A stretch of 64,000 nucleotides of DNA, from contig OX393549.1 of the NCBI GenBank assembly GCA_947650365.1, positions 78,920,533 through 78,984,532 of the forward strand. Reading direction: 5' to 3'. Below are positions 51,562-63,054 of this stretch, piece after piece. A model generated the notes under the pieces. It ran no database searches and was not told where the DNA came from. It was given only the letters and a program-made list of their open reading frames with translations. The translations under genes and the position numbers were made by a program. This stretch comes from Chamaelirium japonicum (taxonomy: Eukaryota > Streptophyta > Magnoliopsida > Liliales > Melanthiaceae). Each line of letters opens with the position of its first letter. Positions within the stretch are counted from its first letter, which is position 1.

Positions 51562-53660
51562 TTATAAGATATCCAAGTAAGTATCCTGCACCACCGTCAA
51601 ATATATTGTTTACTCTAAAATGTTTAAACAAAAATACTATGCTCAGTTGATCTATTTATTATAACCTCTGAAATTAATTATTACTTCTCTATCGTTGGAT
51701 CACAGAGTCATGTGTGCTACGAGACCTATATAACCTGTGTGGTATGCACGACCGATCAGTTACTTTCGTAAGCACTCTGACTATAATTTATTGTTTATTA
51801 TTTTTTTGTTAAATCTTTAAATAATAATATCTGAATATTTCTATTTTTAAAAAGCTTCTGTAACCCAAGGATGTGGATGTACTACACTACGCACGGATGT
51901 GGATGTGCGACGAGTGCATCACTGCATCACTGGAGTGATTTATAGTTTCAAAATATCTATAGATAAAAATGTATTGGAAAGATTGAAAAAAATCAGAACG
52001 GTTTTTATTATGTAGCATATGTTGTACTGTATGTAGTGATTAAACATCATGATAATATTGGAGTGCGATTATTATGTTATAGTATATTAAAAATTTTATC
52101 TCAAAAAAATATACGTTGATGTCTACGCACAAGGGATTATACATTTACATCTTTATTGTTCTTTCTCATACACAGCCGCGTATAGGCAGAGTGAGTGTGG
52201 TAGGCACCAGCGGTGACGTGGCTTGGCAGCTCAGGTTAGGCACCCATAATATTAATCTCTTAATTAGAAGAGCATGGATTGAGATGGAACTGAATCGTAT
52301 GTGTTTTCGAAAGAAAATTTTAAAATAGCATTTATAATTTTACAAATGCATAGATTTGATGATATCGATCGTGCATTTCAGAAAGAGAGGTTCATAGTGT
52401 CTTAGAGCGTCAGATTGAAGAGCAAAATATGATACGAGATGTGACAGTCTAGAAAGAGCGTCAGGCTGTACAACATTATCGGTTACGGTTACAGATGAGG
52501 CAGCGATGACAGGAGGAGTGGCGACGGTGATAGGAGGAGTGGCGACGGTGACAGGAGGAGTGGCAATGATGATAGGAGGAGTGACGACGACGACAGGAGT
52601 GGCACCGACGACAAGAGGAGTGACAACGGCGACAGGAGTGGCGGCGATGACAGGCTGCAGGTGTTGAGGTTGCAAAGAGCACGTTTTCGACGATGAGAGT
52701 CTAATTTTAGTATGCATCCATGATATTGTAGTTTTTGTAAACATATCTATATCATGTGTCAAGCTTATTATGCCCCTCATTTAGCTAGAGATTTCTTTTA
52801 TATTTAAGGTCAGCTCTATTTGTTCTAACTTGAACGGCATTAGAACAAAAATTTTGCTTGGGTTTGTGGTCTGGAGCCACCTCTATATCTTTCTCCATTA
52901 GATCCCTCAATTTGATTGTGAGTATTGAATATATTCAAGGATGTGTTGTATATTGAAAGTGTAATTTTTTTTTTATGCATTCAAGGATGTGTTGTATATT
53001 TTTTTCCTGATATTTTATGACTAATTTTTTTTCCTTTCTATTCATTCTTAAACATTCTTATGAGTCTTCTTTTTGTTAGTAAACAAACTAAATCTCCAAA
53101 CTGTTCTGTCAACTTCTTTTTAACAATGAGTTTTAGATAAAGAAAATTATTGATAAAGGTTACAGGTAGAGAGAATTACACTACCTTGCATTTGTTTTGC
53201 TAAAACTATATCACACTCCTGTTAGGCTGACACTTCATATTGGTCACACATTTCTTTCAAACTTAAAGCATCCTTTATTGAGTTTTTATTCAGTAACCAA
53301 ATTGTTATGTGAAGGATATCAATAGAAAAAGCATTATTCTATCTTTCCATATAGAGACAATCCAATGTGAAACTCTATTTGTGTATACACATAAAGTCTG
53401 ATTCGTCCAAAAGTACCCAACAAGGATGGATCTCAATATGATATTGTCTTAGTTGGTGATCACCCAAAGATGATCGCAATTTCGAAAGAAAGGGATGGGC
53501 AGTGGAATTTTTTTTTTTGTTAAAGAAGGCAACGCTGCCCACAAATTATTGTCGCCGCCCCCGAATTATTTTCTCCTCCCTCGAAATATTGTTGATGCCT
53601 TCAAAATATTTTTCATCTCTCTCTAAATTTTTTTCGTGCCCTTGGACACGGGGTTTTCAT
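51562..53660. other. Helitron 3' flank and unassigned DNA
   Basis: AT-rich, with no gene recognised. 52495-52650 is a minisatellite of about 24-bp units (GGAGGAGTGGCGACGGTGA). The Helitron terminus must lie in or beyond this stretch; a CTAG at 52785-52788 was considered but not accepted. Confidence 0.55.
52495..52650. repeat. Minisatellite of GGAGGAGTGGCGACGGTGA units
   Basis: Six or so degenerate units of 21-24 bp. The frames on either strand (Cys-His-Arg or Pro-Val-Val-Val repeats) follow from the period and are not called as genes. Confidence 0.85.
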
Positions 53661-53662
53661 TA

Positions 53663-53663
<1 letters not shown>

Positions 53664-53758
<95 letters not shown>
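53664..53758. repeat. (TA)n array
   Basis: First TA array of the 53.7-55.0 kb cluster, about 47 units. Confidence 0.98.

Positions 53759-54158
<400 letters not shown>

Positions 54159-54229
<71 letters not shown>
54159..54229. repeat. (TA)n array
   Basis: About 35 units between H4 and H5. Confidence 0.98.

Positions 54230-54950
<721 letters not shown>

Positions 54951-55006
<56 letters not shown>
54951..55006. repeat. (TA)n array
   Basis: About 28 units; last of the cluster. Confidence 0.98.
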
Positions 55007-55009
<3 letters not shown>

Positions 55010-55204
55010 AGCGGTTCGAGAGACACCAATTATGTACTTAAGTTTTTACATTGTTCAGCCACCGTCGGATCGATTGTGATCCAGCGGTGGCTGAATAGTG
55101 TGTTGTTGGCCCTCATTAACCTGCGATCCAGCCTTTTCTCCCCTTTCGCAGCTCCAGCCACCTCTCTTCATTCACAGCTCCAGCCACCGCTCTTCTTTCG
55201 GCTG

Positions 55205-55690
55205 GCTCACCGGCAGCCCCATCGCCACGATCGGCAGCCCCATCCACCGGCAGCCCCATCGGAAGCCCCATCGGCAGCCCCATCGACAGCCCCACCGGTA
55301 GCCCCATCGCCACGACCGGCAGCCCCATCGGCAGCCCCACCGGCAGCCCCATCGACAGCCCCATCGGCAGCCCCACCGCCCCATCGGCAGCCCAGCCCCA
55401 TTCACCGGCAGCCCCATCGCCCCATCTGCAGCCCAGCCCCATTCACCGGCAGCCCAGCCCCATTCACCGGACCAAGATCTGCGGCTCACCGGCAACCCCA
55501 TCGCCCCATCTGCAGCCCAGCCCCATTCACCGGCAGCCCAGCCCCATTCACCGGCAGCCCAGCTCCAGCCACGATCGGCAGCCCAGACCCAATCACAACT
55601 CCAGCCCCATTCACCGGCAGCCCCATCGCCCCATCGGCAGCCCAGCCCCATTCACCGGCAGCCCCATCACCCCATCGGCAGCCCTGAATC
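55205..55690. repeat. CATCGGCAGCCCC minisatellite
   Basis: Degenerate units of about 12-15 bp (CATCGGCAGCCCC, ATTCACCGGCAGCCC) fill nearly 500 bp. Frames on both strands read as short peptide repeats (GLPMGLPV on the minus strand, SPIHRQPHR on the plus strand). With open frames on both strands and no domain, I treat it as non-coding tandem DNA. 55691-56029 holds nothing else I recognise. Confidence 0.85.
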
Positions 55691-56029
55691 TATTCTTCTA
55701 CAGTTTGACTTGTGCTGCCATGCCATTATCTAGGGCCGTTAAGCCCAAAAACCTAAATCATACTCCAAGATTAAAACAAAAAAAAATATTAGGTCCTATT
55801 GAGAGATCATAGGTTATACAGTCATTTGAACTGTTTTAATTCAAAAACCTTTAGCAAGCCCAGATGGCAAGCTTACCTCCCTTACCCAGTTGTTTAGGGG
55901 ATCATTGAAATACTAGAAGACAACATGTTTGTCTAACTTGTTCTAACATGCAGTGATGAGTATATCAGAACACTTGTACCAATTATATACCCTATTAGTT
56001 TCTAACTCGAAATATTATTTTACTTTCAG

Positions 56030-56887
56030 GACTATTACAAAGTCTTGGAGGTTGACTATGATGCAACATATGAGACTATCAGACTAAATTATCGAAAACT
56101 TGCATTGGTTGGTAATCTACTTTATCTAATTCCTTGTTCACATAATTTAGTGGCAAATTGCAAAATTTCCATGCTTAATATGTTAAAAAAATTTAATAAA
56201 AAAACACAATAATGTTTTCATTCCATGAACTATGACCAGAAGTGGCACCCCGACAAGCATAAGGGCCATAATTCTGTCACTGCAAAGTTTCAGGAGATTA
56301 ATGAAGCCTACAAAGGTATTCTTTATAAATTTCTTTATTAAGTGTTATATAATTTTTTTTTTGGTGATGCCTACTGAGCTTCTTGCCTCATAAATATTAA
56401 TCATAATGCTACCCCCAAAAGATGATGAATATGTGCTAGTTTGCACACACATCTGAGTTTAAGGCAGCAGTGATGAAAATACTGAACACATTTTATCTTC
56501 TGGTTCAGACTTTGAAGTTGGTATAGATCTTCTGATGCTGAATGACTATAAGATATTGTCATGAAAATAGCTGATGTAATAGACTATATGGTTGAAACTG
56601 ATTTCAAATAAAACCTGGGTGTTTGCAGTATTGAGTGATCCAGACAAGCGACTTGATTATGATATATCCGGTGGTTACGAGATTAATGACTACACTTTAC
56701 GGGTAAGAATCTATCCGATTGTGGTGCTTGAATCACCGATCTGTACTCAATATTATTTTTTTTCTTGAGGGATCGTACGGTTGTTCACGTCGTCACTGCT
56801 CTCTCTCCAATGCAGGAATATCTTACCAGATTTAAAGGAATGATACTCACTTGCAATGGTCTTGGGATTAATCACTCACCGATATGA
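56030..56887 (+). CDS. Small J-domain (DnaJ) co-chaperone, 5' exon not found
   Basis: J-domain proteins stimulate Hsp70 ATPase. Four exons join with agreeing phases: 56030-56107, 56240-56315, 56629-56702, 56816-56887 (TGA). They encode [20 protein letters not shown], then WHPDKHKG with the HPD tripeptide essential for Hsp70 activation, then [20 protein letters not shown], and a tail [20 protein letters not shown] seen in a small plant J-protein family. About 99 residues are covered. The first exon begins mid-protein after a TTTCAG acceptor, so a start exon must lie upstream; repeats fill that area and I could not place it. A GTACGT donor near 56914 and a TTTTTCAG acceptor near 57162 suggest an intron in the 3' untranslated region. 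No damage is visible in these exons. Confidence 0.85.
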
Positions 56888-57239
56888 TAGTAATTGCTAT
56901 TGTTCAGCTCCCATGGTACGTCTTTTGTATGTGTTTAGCTACATATGGTATGTAGAAAGTAAATGCCCGTGTCCGTTGGCACTCAGACGGCCGCCTTGAA
57001 GGCGGCCGTAGCTGCCTTGGATGTGTGATTCTCTCTCTCTCTCTCTCTCTTGATCGACGGCTAGATTTATCCCATGCTTTTGTGAACGGCCGTGGCATGT
57101 TATATAGATGAATGCTCAAGTGAAAAGTGTACAAATTGTTTGACACTAATTTAATTTTTCAGGACACAGCAGCTGATGGAAATGGAGCCTTCCAGGCATT
57201 AGAGCAGGCCCTTCATTTCATTTACATGAATAATATTTG

Positions 57240-57770
57240 TAAAGGGATGGCAAAATGGTGTTACTTATTTTGAATATAAACAAGTGGATATATGTTGTTA
57301 CAGACCTGATTACAAAATCATTTATGTTTGTAATTTTACGGAATCGGTTATTTACAGACCTGATTACAAAATCATTTACACATCCATAGTATTGAGATGC
57401 AGCAGATATTAATGGGACCCTTTATTCCATGTTTGATCCATCCTTTCCGTTTTGTAGTCTAATGAGATGCAGCAGATATTAATTGTATACGTAACTTTGC
57501 TCTGAAGATAGCGTTATCATCAAGCAAAAACAATGTTTTCAGATCCGAACAGTATGCATACACTGAGAAAGCCGTGGTCGTGCTCTGCATCTTGCTGCCA
57601 AGTCTCAACATCAAAAACAACAGATTCAATTAATGTCTAGTACCAAAACATATTCAGACACATTCACTGACCAACAGATTCACAATGCCTAAAAAGAGCA
57701 GATTGACTGTTAAACAGTTCTACCTGGGTCCATAAAAAAAATAGATTCACAATTGAAGTCTATTTTGACA
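57240..57770. other. Downstream flank of the J-domain gene
   Basis: Two short direct duplications (GACCTGATTACAAAATCATTT at about 57304 and 57357; GAGATGCAGCAGATATTAAT at about 57395 and 57463). No gene seen. Confidence 0.5.
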
Positions 57771-57817
57771 TCATTAAAAAAGATAGAGAAAGCCGGCCAT
57801 ATGGCCACTCAGTATCC

Positions 57818-57905
57818 ACCCTTGAGCTCGTTGACCACAGCATAAGGAATAAGGGTGACCGTCTCCAGTGTGGCCCCTTCCACCGTGAATTCGGGCATGG
57901 GCCTT
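57818..57905 (-). other. C-terminal exon-like fragment of an unrecognised gene
   Basis: On the minus strand a frame reads [20 protein letters not shown] then VVNELKGGY and a stop. Its composition and clean end look like a real protein terminus, but upstream the frame meets a stop and I cannot assign a family. It may be a scrap associated with the FAR1-like fragment next to it. Confidence 0.3.
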
Positions 57906-58139
57906 ATATCTGACGCTTTGTGCTATGACCTCGCCATGAGCCTTCGCCTTAGTCTTTAGTTGATCGAGAACTACACAAGTAACATTTATCTGGATTGCAA
58001 ATAGTCTGCAAACATAACTTTCAGGATTCAAAGTGCATTGTTGTCACCTGACATTCAAAAAACTCAATTAGATAGAGAAATATAATTAGTAGCAATATTT
58101 TTTAGAAAAAAAAAAGATTCATACCATAAGTTTCTACTA

Positions 58140-58945
58140 GGTGATTATCTGTATCCTGACCCAACCCTTGTATATCCTCATTCACTGAAAGTTTGAACGA
58201 AAAATGACAATAAGACCTTTGTTATGTAAACAAATATAACATCTTAGAAGAAAAATGGCAATCTCTATTATCAAAACCTATATGGGCGCCGCAGAGAATT
58301 GATGGAACTTTTCCAACTTGCAAGTTTTCCCTATGGAATGCTTCAATCAAATCCTTTGCTGCTTTAGGCATGCGTCGATTTGATTTCATTTTCATTCTCC
58401 TGCCCGGAGTAACAACTTTATGGTTATGATCATTATTGAAAACTGATACTTTTCATTTTCCAGTCCATTTGTCATGCAAAATGCGCAAACTTGCATTGCA
58501 TCCACCTTTCACAGTTGAGCAATTTCTTCCTCTTTTCTTGAAATTGTCTTCCTCATATGTTTGTCTCTTATTAATCTCTTCCCTGACCTTTTCTTCTTCT
58601 ACCTTGGAGATGACTTTACCTTGATGTGCGCATACGAACTGTTTAATAGTCACCTCATTTGAGCATGACCGCGTCTTGCCTGAAGATTGTGTACGAATCC
58701 AAAATCCTTCTTGTCGACCATATTCTTCATAATAGTTCTTTGCTTCTTCTATTGTTTCAAATAACATCCCCACATACGGTGCTTTTACTTTTTCAATAGC
58801 TTTCTGTGGAGTTCCGGAGGTGCCTAACTCTTCAACATCATCTAACGCTCCTTCCCCATCAGATCGTGTGGTGGTTGCCTCGAAGTCTCCCATCTCTTCC
58901 ATTATGGAATCTTCAAAGTCTTCCACACAAGCTATTACCTGGGCA
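58140..58945 (-). pseudogene. FAR1/FRS-family DNA-binding domain gene, broken by an in-frame stop
   Basis: FAR1-related proteins are plant transcription factors derived from Mutator-like transposases. The frame gives PYVGMLFETIEEAKNYYEEY, GFWIRTQSSGKTRS, FVCAHQG, a CNASL cysteine and HDKWTGK; the next codon is TGA where the family has tryptophan (KW-V--F--DHNH). Beyond it the same frame continues without a gap as KVSVFNNDHNHKVVTPGR to about 58260, keeping the histidines of the zinc-binding domain. A possible further exon is 58140-58177 (NEDIQGLGQDTDNHLVETYG). The transposase-like core that follows in full FRS proteins is absent. So this is either a decayed FAR1-domain gene or a truncated protein ending at the domain. 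Confidence 0.75.
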
Positions 58946-59299
58946 TACAGATTTGCCACACAAATTAAACAAGTAGAGATTGTATGGCTTAGATTTCAAA
59001 GTAATCAACACACTAAAGGCTTATATAAACCAATTCACAATAAAACTCTATACATGACTCATGCAGACATATGCCCAACATACACACCATAGACTAGTAC
59101 AGCTGTTAAGAAACTTTTTTAAATATTGAGAAATGCTCTGCCTACATTTGAATGTACGTACATCATGACATGGCATCCAATTACAGCTGTCTGATGCGCC
59201 CACCCCGGCTGTGAGCAGATGCCATGTCAGGATGTGCGTACGTCTCAATTTACGCATAGCATTGCTCTTAAAATTATTTGTAGTCACCACCATGAGCTT

Positions 59300-59432
59300 G
59301 ATGATGGTTACTTTCATGTCTTCTTCAATGTCTTATGCAGTAGAGTTACATCATTTTCCGGGCAAAGCTGAAGAAGCCTCATTTTTCACCAAGCCCCGAA
59401 TCATTGGAGTGTGCGTTGTTCAGCCTGGATGA
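59300..59432 (+). other. Exon-like open block, unrecognised
   Basis: After a TATGCAG acceptor-like site the frame reads [20 protein letters not shown] then [10 protein letters not shown]. It looks protein-like but I do not recognise it, and no neighbour exon was found. It could belong to the AAA gene's intron or to another gene scrap. Confidence 0.25.
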
Positions 59433-59489
59433 TATATTGCTGCCTATTACATATATACCTGCAAGTATAGACTATACATATATACCCGT

Positions 59490-59595
59490 GCCTGGAGGAT
59501 GTCTATGCACATAAGGTCATGCCTATGCACATAAGGCCACGCCTAGGCGCCTAGGCTCCCTCCGGGCGCCTAGCCTCGCCTTGACAACTATGCTT
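59490..59595. repeat. Partial copy of the CCTAGGCGC-rich element, inverted
   Basis: Contains CCTATGCACATAAGG twice, CCTAGGCGCCTAGGC and the end CGCCTTGACAACTATG. It matches the left end of the 24545-25094 element in reverse orientation, including the GCACATAAGG duplication. The other end is missing. Confidence 0.7.
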
Positions 59596-60026
59596 GGCAG
59601 TAACTCTGGATAATAATATGTTGGTATTTCCTCTCTCCGTAATGGAGAGGCTTCTCTCTCGCTGTAATAGGAAGCCTTCCTGTGGGGTTATTTAAATCAG
59701 GGTCATTTCTATCTTGCTCTTGTGGCGAGTTTCGAACCTTGGTATATCTGGTGCCAGAGCACTAACAGGAGTTGTACTGACCATTATGGTCCCTCAAAAT
59801 AATAAAAAAATATAAATTTCTTGTCGCACTCACCACTAAGTGTTGTTGGATTCTACTTCATTGCATCATGGAATACATGGAATTTCTTGTGATTAATAGA
59901 TGGTGATTATTGGTTATACATACCTTCATTGAGTGTAGTCTTCATTTGGTATGTTAAAATGCCTCTAATCACACCAAGTATAATAGTTAAGTATAACTAA
60001 AAAAGCTGTGTTATTGAAACTATTTC

Positions 60027-60205
60027 TGTTACGAAGAGAGGGGGAGAGAGAATAGGATTGGGGAGAAAATCTCCTTGTATTATCTCATTGAACTCACGTT
60101 AACATTACATAAGACTACCTCTCTTTATATAGAGAGAGAACTCACACCATTACGTTACCACAACCGAGGTGGGACTAATAGTATACTAACACACTACATC
60201 TAATA
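60027..60205 (-). repeat. 3' LTR (179 bp)
   Basis: Near-identical to 62865-63043; I see a single base difference (ACTACATC against ACTATATC). Contains a TATATAGAGAG promoter-like stretch. Confidence 0.92.
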
Positions 60206-60689
60206 CCCCTCGTCAAACTGATGTAAGGTATAAACCGACATCAGTTTGCTTAATAAAAGGAAGGAGAAAGAAAGAAAGAAAAAAAAAAAATCAAATAACA
60301 CTTTTTTATGCTGTAAAGTAAAGATAGTGCTAGGACGACCTGCAAGCAAGTCGTCCTGAAAACCCGATTGACCTACAAGCAGGACAACCGGGGGAACCCG
60401 GCCAACCTGTAAGCAGGTCAACCGAGAGAATTGGTAATGATCACTAAGGATTGGAGCGGAGAAAGCCGACGGTGATGGAAGCCGGCAATAAAGGAGGCCG
60501 AAAGGAGAGAGAGAGCGGCTAAGAAAAGATGTGAATGCATGAGACCTCATAAGAGGCAAGCACCCAGCCGAAGCAAGTACTTGACACCTCTTAGAAGATC
60601 TCAATCATCACAGACAAAGAAGAAGGAGAAGATGAAGAGTCGTAGCTCTGATAGGGTCACAAGACCAAGGAAAGGAAGAGGATCCGAAA

Positions 60690-60945
60690 GCCGGCACAAA
60701 ACAAGTGTGACCGGAACTAGAGAGGATCAAAAGCCGGCACAAGACAAGTGTGACCGGAACGAGAAAGGATCCAAAAGCCGGCACAAAACAAGTGTGACCG
60801 GAACTAGAGAGGATCAAAAGCCGGCACAAGACAAGTGTGACCGGAACGAGAAAGGATCCAAAAGCCGGCACAAAACAAGTGTGACCGGAACTAAAGAGGA
60901 TCTAAAAGTCGGCACAAGACAAGTGTGACCGGAACGAGAAAGGAT
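60690..60945. repeat. 43-bp minisatellite, six copies
   Basis: Six units with the common core ACAAGTGTGACCGGAAC, spaced about 43 bp, alternating between two variants (AAAACAAG with ACTAGAGAGGATC, and AAGACAAG with ACGAGAAAGGATC), so the higher-order period is 86 bp. It lies inside the short-LTR element. There are no spacers of unique sequence, so this is not a CRISPR-like array. Confidence 0.92.
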
Positions 60946-61629
60946 TCAAAAGGGTGCTAGGCGGATCGGTAGGGCGCAGAGCGCAAAAATACCAAGGCGC
61001 AAGGGCACAGAGCGAGGCGATGGGACAGGCGAATTGACAAAGCGCAAGGACATAGGGTGAAAGGTGGGCTGACAAAGCTCAAGGCGCAGCGGACTGACTG
61101 GCAGAGTGCAGGGTGCAAGGAGAATGCAAGTGGCGAGGGGATGGCCGGGAGCGCCAGATCTAGCCCCCCGTGCCACTGTGCCGGAGACAGGACGTGGGCG
61201 CAGGAGGTGGAGCGGCAGCTCGAGTAGCTCGAGTGCAGGGCCGCAACGTCGGTGAGCAAGCACACACAACGCACAAAATGATCCGGATCGGATTGGGTCG
61301 AAATCTGATCCGGTCCGAGCGCAGGGGCACATATCAGTATTCAGTGCAGCAGGGTCGCTCATGCGGGATAGGGCGCAGTAGCAGAACGGTACGGGATAGA
61401 TTTAAATCTCTGTACGGGATAGGGCTTAAGGATCGGTGCGGGATAGGCTGAGAGAGAGAGGGCAAGGGACGGCTGTGATTCAAAGCAAACAAAAAAAGAG
61501 AGAAAGAGAGACGAGCAGCACTAAAGCATTGGATCCCAAAAGAGAGGGAATGGCTGGATGTAGGGATCCCAAAAGAGAGGGAATGGCTGGATGTAGGGAC
61601 ACACGGGGGGTTCACGTGTAGGGACAAAA

Positions 61630-61845
61630 AAACTCCTTGTATTATCTCATTAATCTCACAACTGCATTACATAAGAATACCTCTCTTTATATAGAGAGAG
61701 TACGCACACCATTATGTTACCACAACCGAGGTGGGACTAATATAATACTAACACACTACATCTAATACCCCCCGTCAAACTGATGTAAGGTATAAACCGA
61801 CATCAGTTTGCTTAATAAAAGGAAGGAGAAAGAAAGAAAAAAAAA
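61630..61845 (-). repeat. Third, partial LTR plus adjoining internal sequence
   Basis: CTCCTTGTATTATCTCATT through CATCTAATA (61632-61770) matches the LTRs but lacks their first 40 or so bases. It continues into the purine-tract side CCCCCGTCAAACTGATGTAA and TAAACCGACATCAGTTTG exactly as after the left LTR. It is more diverged than the two outer LTRs are from each other. Confidence 0.88.
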
Positions 61846-62174
61846 GAGAGAATGGAAAAGCAAAGAGAGGACACCACCGGGACACAAGGGACACATAGGA
61901 CACAAAGGATCGGCTGACTTGTTTCAGAAAAGGAAAGAGAGAGAGAAGGGAAAGAGAGAGAGAAGGGAGGAGAGAAAGGAAAGAAGATCCGGAGACGAGA
62001 GAGAAATCCGGAGATCGGCCGGGTAAGGCGGGAGCGGCGGGCGCCGGCGGTCCGGCGAGCAACGATCCGGCGGCCGGAGGGCGCTGGGCCGGCGGTCCGG
62101 CGAGCAACGATCCGGCGAGCTCCGGTGCCGGTGCAGCGAGCGGCTCCGACGGCGCGGCGAAGATCGGTGCAGGG

Positions 62175-62484
62175 CGCAGCGAGCGGCTCCGACGTCCACG
62201 AACACCCGCCTCGGGTACCCGCCCAGAGAGTCCCCCATCAGGTTGGCAGGTACCTCGTCCGACGCCGCCCTCGCCGGCTGCTCCAGCAGCACGTCCTCCA
62301 GCCCGTTGAGCGCCTCCTTCTTGGCCTCCGGTACCGCCAGGAATTGCCGCCCCCGCATCCGCGGTCCCAGCGGATTCTCAGCGTTGAGGCCATCGGCGGT
62401 CTTCCGCACTGCCACCACGGTGGAGGCGAACCGCCGTTCGTATACCATCCGGTAATTGGGTGGCATCCTGAACAACTCCAACAG
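62175..62484 (-). pseudogene. Captured fragment resembling plant DUF7870 (methyltransferase-like) genes
   Basis: The minus-strand frame reads YERRFASTVVAVRKTADG, FLAVPEAKKEALNGLEDVLL and LMGDSLGGYPRRVFVDVG, then loses similarity. That string resembles the N-terminal part of a plant family of putative SAM-dependent methyltransferase-like proteins (DUF7870). Recognition is from memory and needs a search. The fragment is intronless, GC-rich unlike the rest of the locus, and lies in sense orientation within the short-LTR element. A 33-bp duplication at its start (62464-62530) repeats CTGAACAACTCCAACAGGCC. Confidence 0.5.
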
Positions 62485-62851
62485 GCCGGTGCAGAGCATC
62501 CTGAACAACTCCAACAGGCCGGTGCAGAGCCTGGATCGGATCGGGCGCGGTGAAGTGTGGAGCCAATGTCTGGATGCAGGGCTGGGCCGCGGGCCGGTGT
62601 CCGAATACAGGGCCTGGCAGCAAGCCGACGGGCATCAGCGATGGCGAGGAAGACAAGCGCCGGATGGAGCAGAACCGGCGAGGGACCGGTTGCCGGTGCG
62701 GCACGCGACGGCGCACCAGATCGATCAGATTTTTAGGAAGAGAGACGGAAAAAAATATTTTTATTTTTCCCGGCCTCCTCGATGTCGTCGACAACGACCG
62801 AGGAGGCCGAGGCCGTAGAGGAGAGCGTCGAAACCCTAGGCCAAGAGGGTT

Positions 62852-62864
62852 GGCTCTGATACCA
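62852..62864 (-). promoter_or_regulatory. Primer-binding site of the short-LTR element
   Basis: TGGTATCAGAGCC read on the minus strand, directly abutting the right LTR; it matches the 3' end complement of initiator tRNA-Met. Confidence 0.9.
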
Positions 62865-63043
62865 TGTTACGAAGAGAGGGGGAGAGAGAATAGGATTGGG
62901 GAGAAAATCTCCTTGTATTATCTCATTGAACTCACGTTAACATTACATAAGACTACCTCTCTTTATATAGAGAGAGAACTCACACCATTACGTTACCACA
63001 ACCGAGGTGGGACTAATAGTATACTAACACACTATATCTAATA
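62865..63043 (-). repeat. 5' LTR (179 bp)
   Basis: Partner of 60027-60205, same length. It is followed by ATTTC and then TAACAG, the acceptor of the AAA exon. Confidence 0.92.
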
Positions 63044-63054
63044 ATTTCTAACAG

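Larger units (their letters stand above)
60027..63043 (-). mobile_element. Short-LTR (TRIM/SMART-like) retrotransposon with captured sequence
   Basis: Two 179-bp LTRs (TGTTACGAAG ... ATCTAATA) flank about 2.66 kb, with a perfect 5-bp duplication ATTTC (60022-60026 and 63044-63048). Next to the right LTR, on the minus strand, is TGGTATCAGAGCC, the initiator tRNA-Met primer site. A purine stretch (GACGAGGGG on the minus strand) lies inside the left LTR. Orientation is minus. No gag or polymerase was found; the interior holds a minisatellite, a partial third LTR and a host-gene fragment. It sits 6 bp before the splice acceptor of the AAA exon. Confidence 0.9.

Noticed and set aside
52785-52788. 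CTAG as the Helitron 3' terminus
   Set aside because: No stable hairpin just upstream, and the following base does not fit the usual A/T insertion site.
55116-55687. A 257-residue plus-strand frame and a 159-residue Gly/Trp-rich minus-strand frame
   Set aside because: Both come from the CATCGGCAGCCCC minisatellite; no domain, and the frame starts inside a TA array.
60690-60945. Regularly spaced repeats resembling a CRISPR array
   Set aside because: Units are contiguous with no unique spacers, in plant nuclear DNA inside a retroelement.
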